From an uncultured Clostridia bacterium (GTDB lineage Bacteria; Bacillota; Clostridia; Christensenellales; UBA1242), in the NCBI GenBank assembly GCA_934748015.1, contig CAKVHF010000004.1, positions 1 through 64,000 of the forward strand: a DNA stretch of 64,000 nt. Reading direction: 5' to 3'. Positions 50,909 through 58,551 of the stretch are shown in pieces (the stretch's first letter is position 1; each line of letters opens with the position of its first letter). A program made the position numbers and the translations under genes. The notes under the pieces are model-generated. The model did not search any database, was not told where the DNA came from, and worked only from the letters and a program-made list of their open reading frames with translations.

Positions 50909-51154
50909 GTGAAAAAGTTGAACCACGTTTTACAACTAGTAAACGATATTCTAGAAAACGAAAAACTCAGTGCAGAAGAACAACTGCAACTAAATAAGAT
51001 TTGCAAATTAGAAGATGTGTTCGTAAAGAATTTTTCAAAAGAAAAATGGCAAGAGTTTTTTTATTTGGATATAGAAAAAGGCCAACTTGTAAACCTACAA
51101 ATTGACCATGTTATTGAGATTACATATAAAGTTTGTAAAGAATTATTTGATTAA
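50909..51154 (+). CDS. hypothetical small helical protein
   Basis: About 81 residues from GTG, or 77 from a TTG at 50921 which has GAGGTG six bases upstream and may be the real start. It is mostly helical and acidic (VLQLVNDILENEKLSAEEQLQLNKICKL). It directly follows the 50593-50907 gene, so the two are translated together. No family is recognised. Confidence 0.55.
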   Translation: MKKLNHVLQLVNDILENEKLSAEEQLQLNKICKLEDVFVKNFSKEKWQEFFYLDIEKGQLVNLQIDHVIEITYKVCKELFD

Positions 51155-51203
51155 AATTGTAATAAATTAATTTTTGTGATATAATCAAAAATGAGGATTT
51201 TAA

Positions 51204-52448
51204 ATGGTAAATAATTTTTATATAACGTGTGATGTGTGTAATTGTTGTATTAGAATAAGATATCAAGTTTCAGATGAAAAATGTCTTATTAATTTTTATT
51301 GTCCTAATTGTAAAACACAGATTAATGGAAGTATACAAACCATATACCATAATGGAATGGAAGATATAGAACCATTTCCTTGGCACTACGACTTAAAATT
51401 AAATAATGCAAGTAGAACAAAAAAGACAGATGATAAATATGTTCTAGAAATTTCTTCAGATTTTTTAGTTAATAAATTAATAAAAAGCGAAGAGGCAGAT
51501 GTAGTTACTCCTTTTTTAAGGCATATATCATTAAGCAAAAAACAGTCTAATCCTTCTCGTTTTAATAATTTTCTACTATCTTGGAATAGTAACTGGGATA
51601 CATTAAAAGTTAATTTAGATTTATGCCATAATCAAAAATATGATTTGCTTTTTCCTAGATTAACTGCAAAATATGAAACGCTACCTGATGACATAAATGC
51701 AATTATGTTAACTCATCAATCTTTAATTAAGTTTTGCATAAAAATATTACCCAAAAATATTCTACACGAATATTCAAAAATGAATAATAAGTTAATTAAA
51801 CTTATTCAAGAAAACCGAAATGAAACAAATTTGTTTTTTAATATATATAACATTGAAACTATTAAAGAAAGTGAACGAAAATTATTACAGATGGTTAAAT
51901 CTTTTTTAGATATTTATCCAAAGTTTATACCAGTATTTAACTCATTATCTTACCCTGATAAAACCGATCTTAGATTGTCAACATTAACATTCGAAGACAT
52001 TAAATCTTTTTATCAAGATACATATGAATTGATTTTGTTTTTGTTACCACAAATAATCGGATTAAACAATATATCTAATAGGAAAGAATTAAATAATTTT
52101 TTAACTGGTAAATTTGATTTTTCAAATAAAATAAATTCATACAATTCAAAATATAAAATATATGAAGAATTGTTGAATGAAAATGATAAGTTTTCATGGT
52201 TAATTAATAGTGATATTAAAAATCATATAAGAAATTCAATCGGTCATTTCAATTATAAGGTTGATAACGATAATCAATCTATACAATTTATAGATAATCA
52301 TAAAGGTAAAGATAGTATAATAGAGTTATCATTAATTAATATTGCAAAAAATTGTATTTATATGTTTTACACTCTAATTAATTTGTTAGAACTTAATTAT
52401 GATTTATTAAAAATAGTTATAATATTTGAAAATGCACCCAAACCATAA
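51204..52448 (+). CDS. zinc-ribbon protein with a C-terminal HEPN-type motif
   Basis: 414 residues. The N-terminal 40 residues hold a zinc ribbon (CDVCNCC and CPNCK). The middle is helical. Near the end, Arg343-Asn-Ser-Ile-Gly-His348 is an Rx4H motif in a helix, as in HEPN ribonucleases, followed by a long hydrophobic helix. HEPN RNases are common in abortive-infection and toxin systems. The gene lies in a defence-rich element next to the right attachment site. It is very AT-rich. No partner antitoxin is obvious. The assignment is a motif-based suggestion only. Confidence 0.5.
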   Translation: MVNNFYITCDVCNCCIRIRYQVSDEKCLINFYCPNCKTQINGSIQTIYHNGMEDIEPFPWHYDLKLNNASRTKKTDDKYVLEISSDFLVNKLIKSEEADVVTPFLRHISLSKKQSNPSRFNNFLLSWNSNWDTLKVNLDLCHNQKYDLLFPRLTAKYETLPDDINAIMLTHQSLIKFCIKILPKNILHEYSKMNNKLIKLIQENRNETNLFFNIYNIETIKESERKLLQMVKSFLDIYPKFIPVFNSLSYPDKTDLRLSTLTFEDIKSFYQDTYELILFLLPQIIGLNNISNRKELNNFLTGKFDFSNKINSYNSKYKIYEELLNENDKFSWLINSDIKNHIRNSIGHFNYKVDNDNQSIQFIDNHKGKDSIIELSLINIAKNCIYMFYTLINLLELNYDLLKIVIIFENAPKP

Positions 52449-52460
52449 GATCTTGAAAAA

Positions 52461-52480
52461 GTGCACCATTTGTGCACCAT
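52461..52480. repeat. direct repeat near the right element end
   Basis: GTGCACCAT occurs twice (52461-52469 and 52472-52480), separated by TT, about 135 bp inside the right attachment core. It is a candidate arm-type binding site for the integrase; I see no copy at the left end. Confidence 0.45.
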
Positions 52481-52613
52481 AGATTTCAAAGGTTTTGTGT
52501 TTAGAAGGCAAAAGTTAATCAAATTAGTGAGAATAATACATAGTTTTTAGTATAATTTAAACAATAACTGCAATTTTTGATTATAAACACGCTAATTTTA
52601 TAATTTTCCATTG

Positions 52614-52659
52614 CTCCTAAGGCGGTTTGTCGGTGGTTCGAATCCACTCGGGGACACCA
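52614..52659 (+). pseudogene. 3' half of the split tRNA-Arg(CCU) gene
   Basis: The anticodon loop CTCCTAA, the 3' anticodon strand GGCGG, the T arm (GGTGG TTCGAAT CCACT), the acceptor strand CGGGGAC, discriminator A and CCA are all present. The 5' half is at 34995-35034. The sequence upstream of 52614 is element DNA and does not restore a 5' half. Confidence 0.94.
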
Positions 52660-52717
52660 ACCTCTAACCTTTTTCTCCGTAAAATACATACCAATGGTAT
52701 TTTTGAGAAAAAAAACT

Positions 52718-52747
52718 ACATGCTACTTGAAATCCCAAGTAGCATGT
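52718..52747 (-). terminator. terminator-like hairpin right of the element
   Basis: A perfect 11-bp stem (ACATGCTACTT with AAGTAGCATGT) and 8-nt loop, with AGTTTTTTT following on the minus strand. It lies beyond the terminator at 52905 and may back it up, or be left from an older gene arrangement. Confidence 0.7.
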
Positions 52748-52904
52748 GCTAAACTATTTATGTTTTTCATTTAAAAGATCTCCCACATTAAAATTTTTTT
52801 GTGTAGACTACAAAATTTTTTATACTGTGGGATTTTTTTATAATAATTACAAATATAACAGTGACCCTCCTCGTTTTTTGCAAAAAAACAAATAAAAAAA
52901 TTTA

Positions 52905-52930
52905 GAGTGGATCCAATATCTGATCCACTC
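52905..52930 (-). terminator. terminator of the AIPR gene
   Basis: GAGTGGATC pairs with GATCCACTC around an 8-nt loop, followed by a T-rich run on the minus strand, 64 bp past the stop codon. Confidence 0.8.
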
Positions 52931-52993
52931 AAACATAAAGCAATACATTGCTATTGATAAAATAATTATAGTTTGATCGGAAAACTATTACCT

Positions 52994-54178
52994 CTAATCT
53001 AAATATCCACTAATGTAAACTTCTTTAAATAGGTTGCTCCACAAGTTTGCATTTTTTGCTAGCACGTCTGGGTTCTCTGTTTTTTCATCCAAAATTATTC
53101 CAACCAAACGATATCCAATTTCTGACCATACTTTAATTGGATTTTTATGCCACTTGTATTTCCCATTTTCATCAATTTCAATTAACGCCCTGAAAGCTCC
53201 TACTAACGGATACATTATGCCCTTTGGAACATAATAGTACAAGTTATCGCGATAAAACATCGATTTATCTTCTATTACTTTTCCACCATTGTATTTTGAA
53301 TATTTTCTTGTTCCATATCTTTTGTTTGCATTGCCACCTTCCGGAGCAAAATTAACCTCAATTGTGTTCCAAAGTTTAAATATATCTGCTATTATTGGTT
53401 TCATATCCAACAGCATTTTTTCTCTGTCTTCAATTTTGAGATTTATAAATTTTCGTAAGCTGGCTTCCTTTCCAGAATAACTCTGAAGCGGATGATAATC
53501 ACTCAAACTATTGTTTACTTTAATAGGATATAATAGTTGGCTAAACATGTTTAAAATCGCAATAATTTCTCTAACATCTATAACATCTATATCCTGATCG
53601 CAGTATTCGTTCATTTTATATTGTATTCTGTCACCAAAAGGCATGTCTTCAAAAATGTTTTTAATTGTTTCAAAACTTTTTTTCAATTCTTCAATAGATT
53701 TTAAATCAACTTGTACAGAAGTGTTTCTCGCTTCCGCAAGATCCACCGGAGAATCTATGCCTGTAATAATTTCAACAAAGACATATCTATCCGGACTAAG
53801 CATATTTTCCATTTTTTTGTCTAAAATTGCTCTTAAAGTATGTCCTCCATCAATGTTGCCATGTTTCTCATAATCACTAAAAGTTATCAACAAATCATTT
53901 GTTTGATTATTATAGCTTACTTTTTCAGCCGATAATAAAATGCCTCTGTTTAGTTCATGAAAATTTTCGTTATTTTCAAGACTTTCTTTAATTTTCTTTG
54001 CCACATTAGTGGTCATTTTCCTTTCACGAGGATTTACATTCATCCAATCATAAATTTCATTTGGGATAGTATCACATTGAACATAGCACACATATTTAAC
54101 ATGATTATTGTACTTATCAACAGGATCATCCATTTTTTTAAAAGCTTTTGCTTTCATTTCAATTGTTACATCATTCAT
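52994..54178 (-). CDS. AIPR-family abortive-infection protein
   Basis: About 394 residues from the ATG at 54178, chosen because GGAG lies about eight bases upstream; an in-frame extension to 54259 has none. The core NRGILLSAEKVSYNNQTNDL...NIDGGHTLRAIL is typical of the AIPR (abortive infection phage resistance) family, thought to act in phage exclusion. The rest of the protein is helical with no catalytic motif I can point to. It is a single gene outside the integrated element, next to the tRNA end, so it may be left from an earlier insertion at the same tRNA. Confidence 0.75.
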   Translation of the reverse strand: MNDVTIEMKAKAFKKMDDPVDKYNNHVKYVCYVQCDTIPNEIYDWMNVNPRERKMTTNVAKKIKESLENNENFHELNRGILLSAEKVSYNNQTNDLLITFSDYEKHGNIDGGHTLRAILDKKMENMLSPDRYVFVEIITGIDSPVDLAEARNTSVQVDLKSIEELKKSFETIKNIFEDMPFGDRIQYKMNEYCDQDIDVIDVREIIAILNMFSQLLYPIKVNNSLSDYHPLQSYSGKEASLRKFINLKIEDREKMLLDMKPIIADIFKLWNTIEVNFAPEGGNANKRYGTRKYSKYNGGKVIEDKSMFYRDNLYYYVPKGIMYPLVGAFRALIEIDENGKYKWHKNPIKVWSEIGYRLVGIILDEKTENPDVLAKNANLWSNLFKEVYISGYLD

Positions 54179-54259
54179 ATCCAAATCTCCATATAAAAAA
54201 ATTCTATACCCCCAAAAATGGCATAGAATTATAATCCGATCATTTATAATACAATCCAA

Positions 54260-54504
54260 ATCTGAGAGATAATTGGCTGTCTACAAGAGCAAAATCGCTT
54301 TGAGACCTTTTTAAAATATCAAAAAAATCGCAATTTTGTCAAGCATTTAACCCTCTAAATTCGTGTGTTTGTTTATATCTTATGCCTTTACGCAATTAAG
54401 CTTAAAAAAGTGTTGTTTTACAAGCTTGTCTAAATTAAAACATAATTGACTTATTTTCCTTAATAAACAATTTATTGCTAAACAAATTTGTATAAAAATC
54501 AATT
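54260..54504. other. intergenic region between the AIPR and DUF362 genes
   Basis: About 250 bp, AT-rich, between divergent genes. No RNA or further gene is seen. Confidence 0.4.
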
Positions 54505-54531
54505 TTGACTTTGGGATAAGTGTGGTAAAAT
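54505..54531 (+). promoter_or_regulatory. promoter of the DUF362 gene
   Basis: TTGACT (54505-54510) and an extended -10, TGGTAAAAT (box 54526-54531), with 15-bp spacing. It lies 39 bp before the start codon. Confidence 0.5.
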
Positions 54532-54569
54532 ATGGGTAGATAAAAGTATGGCAAAAAGGAAGGGATATA

Positions 54570-55454
54570 ATGGAAAAATCTAGAGTATATTATGTAAAAG
54601 ATGTAACGGCTGAAAACTTAGTTAAGTTATACAAAATGCTAGGAATAAATCTTAAGCCAAGAGTTGCAGTCAAGTTACATAGTGGCGAGAGAGGCAATCA
54701 AAACTATTTAAAGCCAGAGTTCTTCAGACCAATGATCGATTATGTTAACGGGACAGTTGTAGAATGCAACACAGCCTATGCCGGGGCAAGAAACACAACC
54801 GAAAAGCATAAAGAGTTGATCACCGAACATGGCTGGGACAAATATTTTGCTGTAGATCTGTTAGATGCAGAAGGTCCAGATCTAGTTGTGCCAATCCAAA
54901 ATGGTGCAATACTAGACAAAAACATCTTGGGCAAAGACATCACAAAATACAACTCTATGCTTGTACTTTCTCACTTCAAAGGTCACCCAATGGGCGGATA
55001 TGGCGGAGCATTAAAACAACTATCCATAGGCTGTGCATCCAGTGCTGGCAAAGCATATATCCACACCGCCGGCAAAACAACCAAGCAAGAAGAATTGTGG
55101 CAAAATGTCGCTAAACAAAACGATTTTCTTGACGCAATGGCAGATGCTAGCAAAACAGTTGTAGACATGTTCAAAGGTAACATCGCATTCATCAATGTTA
55201 TGGCAAATATGTCGGTTGATTGCGATTGCTGTGCTGTTGCAGAAGATCCTTGCCTAAAAGATATGGGTATCCTAGCAAGCACCGATCCTGTGGCTATAGA
55301 TCAAGCTTGCATTGACCTAGTGTACAATAGCAACGACCCTGGCAAAGAACACTTTGTCGAAAGAGTTGAGAGCAGAAACGGCACCAGAACAATTGACACC
55401 GCCTACCGCCTTGGGGTCGGCAACAAAGAGTATGAACTAGTGCTTGTTGATTAA
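54570..55454 (+). CDS. DUF362-domain protein
   Basis: 294 residues filled by a DUF362 domain (RVAVKLHSGERGNQNYLKPEF, HFKGHPMGGYGGALKQLSIGC and GILASTDPVAIDQACIDLVY). Related proteins often carry a 4Fe-4S ferredoxin domain; here only the core is present, with a Cys-rich VDCDCCAVAEDPC segment (about 217-229) that could hold a metal centre. The function of the family is not settled. It is monocistronic with a GGAAGGG ribosome site. Confidence 0.85.
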   Translation: MEKSRVYYVKDVTAENLVKLYKMLGINLKPRVAVKLHSGERGNQNYLKPEFFRPMIDYVNGTVVECNTAYAGARNTTEKHKELITEHGWDKYFAVDLLDAEGPDLVVPIQNGAILDKNILGKDITKYNSMLVLSHFKGHPMGGYGGALKQLSIGCASSAGKAYIHTAGKTTKQEELWQNVAKQNDFLDAMADASKTVVDMFKGNIAFINVMANMSVDCDCCAVAEDPCLKDMGILASTDPVAIDQACIDLVYNSNDPGKEHFVERVESRNGTRTIDTAYRLGVGNKEYELVLVD

Positions 55455-55543
55455 AATTTTTGGCATAGAAAATTAGAATATTTAGTTGTGTTGGTTTTTC
55501 TTAAATTACAAAAATTTACTTTAGTTTTTGTAGTCAATATATG

Positions 55544-55572
55544 TTGACTTATTAAAGGAAATTGCATATAAT
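55544..55572 (+). promoter_or_regulatory. strong promoter of a candidate small RNA
   Basis: TTGACT (55544-55549) and TATAAT (55567-55572) with the optimal 17-bp spacing. No open reading frame follows. Confidence 0.7.
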
Positions 55573-55578
55573 ACAATT

Positions 55579-55675
55579 ATCAAGCATCAAGTAGTAATAC
55601 ATTGATTGCATTCGACAAACAACATTATTTTTTTAATCGTTGCGTTAGCAAGGGCAAAATAGTCCTTGCTTTTTT
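55579..55675 (+). ncRNA. candidate small RNA upstream of the CRISPR array
   Basis: About 97 nt from the expected start of the strong promoter to a rho-independent terminator (AGCAAGG paired with CCTTGCT, 55647-55670, then T6). It can form a small ATCAA/TTGAT hairpin near its 5' end. It contains no start codon with a ribosome site, and I see no match to the CRISPR repeat. It lies between the DUF362 gene and the oldest end of the array. The function is unknown. Confidence 0.55.
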
Positions 55676-55788
55676 AAAAAACATAAATTGTAAGACATTT
55701 CTGCAAATAAAAAAATTCTCACCTAAATAGTTGTTTGGCTCAAAACATAAATGTACACAATATCGTTACAAATATAAATACCAGTTAT

Positions 55789-57211
55789 GTTATAGTTCCA
55801 TAATTTCTTTTTGTATGGTATAATAAAAGTTTCATAATACTTGTCTAGGGTTTTGTTATAGTTCCCTAATTTCTTTTTATATGGTATAATTTGCAAGCGA
55901 GTATTATACGATGAGTTTATGTTATAGTTCCATAATTTCTTTTTATATGGTATAATGATGGGTTTCCCTTCCCAAACATTTTGTAAGTTATAGTTCCCTA
56001 ATTTCTTTTTATATGGTATAATCGTGCTGTTCATACCAACGACTTTGCCACTGTTATAGTTCCCTAATTTCTTTTTATATGGTATAATAAAAATGAAAGT
56101 TACATTAAACACACAATCGTTATAGTTCCCTAATTTCTTTTTATATGGTATAATTCTCCGTTTAATCATAAAAACACTATTGTTGTTATAGTTCCCTAAT
56201 TTCTTTTTATATGGTATAATCCTTGACAAAGTGCCTGAATTTGTTGTTGAGTTATAGTTCCCTAATTTCTTTTTATATGGTATAATCGTGCTGTTCATAC
56301 CAACGACTTTGCCACTGTTATAGTTCCCTAATTTCTTTTTATATGGTATAATAAAAATGAAAGTTACATTAAACACACAATCGTTATAGTTCCCTAATTT
56401 CTTTTTATATGGTATAATTCTCCGTTTAATCATAAAAACACTATTGTTGTTATAGTTCCCTAATTTCTTTTTATATGGTATAATCCTTGACAAAGTGCCT
56501 GAATTTGTTGTTGAGTTATAGTTCCCTAATTTCTTTTTATATGGTATAATAATTAAACCTAATAGGCATTTTTGTTTTTGGTTATAGTTCCCTAATTTCT
56601 TTTTATATGGTATAATCTTCGGTTGTGCACGTATAGTACTCAACAAGTTATAGTTCCCTAATTTCTTTTTATATGGTATAATAAGGTGTTGGCAAAGGCA
56701 GTAAACCATATTGTTATAGTTCCCTAATTTCTTTTTATATGGTATAATCCAATAAAAAATAATCGTTGCAATTGAAAGGTTATAGTTCCCTAATTTCTTT
56801 TTATATGGTATAATCGATGGCGAAACACATCCGTTATCAATTTGGTTATAGTTCCCTAATTTCTTTTTATATGGTATAATATAAATAACAATATCCTTAA
56901 GCGAAGTTGCGTTATAGTTCCCTAATTTCTTTTTATATGGTATAATACTGAACTAGGTATTGTAACTTATTGGGATGTTATAGTTCCCTAATTTCTTTTT
57001 ATATGGTATAATGAAGAATGCAATCGTCAGTGTCGTCACTAGAGTTATAGTTCCCTAATTTCTTTTTATATGGTATAATAAAAATGTTAAAAATTGGGCA
57101 CAGAAAGAGGTTATAGTTCCCTAATTTCTTTTTATATGGTATAATAGCAGATAAAAGATAGGATCAAGTCAGTTCGTTATAGTTCCCTAATTTCTTTTTA
57201 TATGGTATAAT
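55789..57211 (+). CRISPR. type II-C CRISPR array, 22 repeats and 21 spacers
   Basis: The 36-bp repeat starts GTTATAGTTCCCTAA and ends TATGGTATAAT; spacers are 30 bp, except one of 31. The plus strand is the crRNA direction, by resemblance to Campylobacter-type II-C repeats and by pairing with the tracrRNA. The leftmost repeat has two changes and the third has one, so the left end is the oldest. Every repeat ends in an extended -10 (TGGTATAAT), so each spacer can be transcribed from its own repeat promoter. Spacers 4-7 are repeated exactly as spacers 8-11. A terminator follows the right end. Confidence 0.98.
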
Positions 57212-57236
57212 AGGTTCCTATAACAGACACAAAAAA

Positions 57237-57259
57237 ACGGCTAATTTTAGCCGTTTTTT
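57237..57259. terminator. bidirectional terminator between the array and cas2
   Basis: ACGGCTAA pairs with TTAGCCGT around two bases, with A and T runs on either side. It would stop crRNA transcription running right and cas-operon transcription running left. Confidence 0.8.
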
Positions 57260-57332
57260 GTTGTTAATAATTATTTATTTTTTGAAAAATATATTTATTA
57301 ATATCTTAGTATTACACAAATAAAGCGATTTT

Positions 57333-57653
57333 TTAAAAAAACGATATTTGATTTTCCTTCATTGGTTTCTCTTTCTTATGTCTTATTCCGCACAAAATAC
57401 TCATTGTAGAATACTGCTTCTCCGTCACAATCATACTACGCACCGAACCTTCTTGCGGAATATGTGGCTTCAGCCTTCGCTCGTGATCTTGTGCATTCTC
57501 CAATGTATTACATAATCTCCCGTACACCGAATATTGTATCATATAATAACCATCATTTAGTAGCCATTTCCTAAATGCAGTAGCAGACTTTCTCTCCTCA
57601 GCTGTCTTAACTGGGATATCAAAAAAAACTAATAATCTCATAAAATCACTCAT
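57333..57653 (-). CDS. cas2: CRISPR-associated endoribonuclease Cas2
   Basis: 106 residues, which form the structural core of the Cas1-Cas2 spacer integrase. The ferredoxin-like start MSDFMRLLVFFDIPVKTAEERK with the conserved aspartate (FFD) and the YMIQYSVYGRL strand identify Cas2 of type II systems. It is the last gene of the cas9-cas1-cas2 operon; its ATG overlaps the cas1 stop codon (ATGAGTGA). No csn2 or cas4 follows, consistent with subtype II-C. Confidence 0.96.
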   Translation of the reverse strand: MSDFMRLLVFFDIPVKTAEERKSATAFRKWLLNDGYYMIQYSVYGRLCNTLENAQDHERRLKPHIPQEGSVRSMIVTEKQYSTMSILCGIRHKKEKPMKENQISFF

Positions 57654-58551
57654 ATCTATGTATCTCTAATGGTAATATCGTTGGCAAATTTAATTTTGCA
57701 TCCTTCTCCGACATGCAATCTATCAACGATGTAACCAGCAATTCTATTGCATAACTTATTGGATATCTCTTGTTACAAATCAACACATCCGCATTAAGCA
57801 GTCCAACCAAATCTTGCTTAATACTCCTTGTCATCTCCTGATCGTGTAATGATGTTATATTGGTGTAAGCATACAGGTCAACAACAGGTCTAAATGGCTC
57901 TATAAGATCATCCACCAAGTTAAACGCATTAAGTTGATTACAATGATGTACACCAAGGTACGGAACAAGTCCGTGGGCAACCACCGATCGAGCAATTGCT
58001 CCACGTATAATACTGTATCCATAATCTAGGGCGGAATTAAAAATGTTATTCTGCCCTCTTGCAAAGCCCTTGCCAAACAACTCCTTGAAATATTTAAGAG
58101 CTGCAACACTTTCTATATTGTTACTATCACCTGACAAGACCTTGCTGAAAAGCATAGAAACACAATCGTTTTTGTTACACATTTGCAACACTTTACCTTG
58201 GTTGGCAATCTTCTGACACACAATGTCCCGCCATATACGCTTGGCAAAAGGCTTAGGACAAGCAGTCTGAATATTGAATATCTGCAGATGCTTATAAAAC
58301 CCATTGTAATTGAGAAGTTGTGCACTAGGTAAGTGATATTCGTCACAGAAATACACCGCAACACTGTGGTCTGCCAGCTCCACTAATGCCTTAGTTGATA
58401 TAACACTTTGCAGACTTTCTATAACAATAGCATTAACATCTTCTAGAGGGTAATCCATTGTATCACTGGTTGTCAGATTGGTAAGCAACAATTGCTTGTT
58501 GTGTATACTTATCTTAGCGTCGCTACCTACTACTATATTGATATATCCCAC
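57646..58551 (-). CDS. cas1: CRISPR-associated integrase Cas1
   Basis: 301 residues; with Cas2 it inserts new spacers. It has the N-terminal beta domain (MGYINIVVGSDAKISIHNKQLLL) and the catalytic helical domain, including NNIFNSALDYGYSIIRG, HGLVPYLGVHH and DLIEPFRPVVD, which hold the metal-binding Glu, His and Asp residues. The GTG start directly follows the cas9 stop codon (TAAGTG), with no gap. Confidence 0.97.
   Translation of the reverse strand: MGYINIVVGSDAKISIHNKQLLLTNLTTSDTMDYPLEDVNAIVIESLQSVISTKALVELADHSVAVYFCDEYHLPSAQLLNYNGFYKHLQIFNIQTACPKPFAKRIWRDIVCQKIANQGKVLQMCNKNDCVSMLFSKVLSGDSNNIESVAALKYFKELFGKGFARGQNNIFNSALDYGYSIIRGAIARSVVAHGLVPYLGVHHCNQLNAFNLVDDLIEPFRPVVDLYAYTNITSLHDQEMTRSIKQDLVGLLNADVLICNKRYPISYAIELLVTSLIDCMSEKDAKLNLPTILPLEIHRYE

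Noticed and set aside
55723..56709. 328-residue open frame on the minus strand with repeating IIPYKKKLGNYN
   Set aside because: It is the CRISPR array read in one frame: repeat plus spacer is 66 bp, a multiple of three, so the frame stays open. There is no ribosome site.
57212..57332. csn2 or cas4 gene that would make the locus II-A or II-B
   Set aside because: No open frame of suitable size lies after cas2 or before cas9; the locus is II-C.
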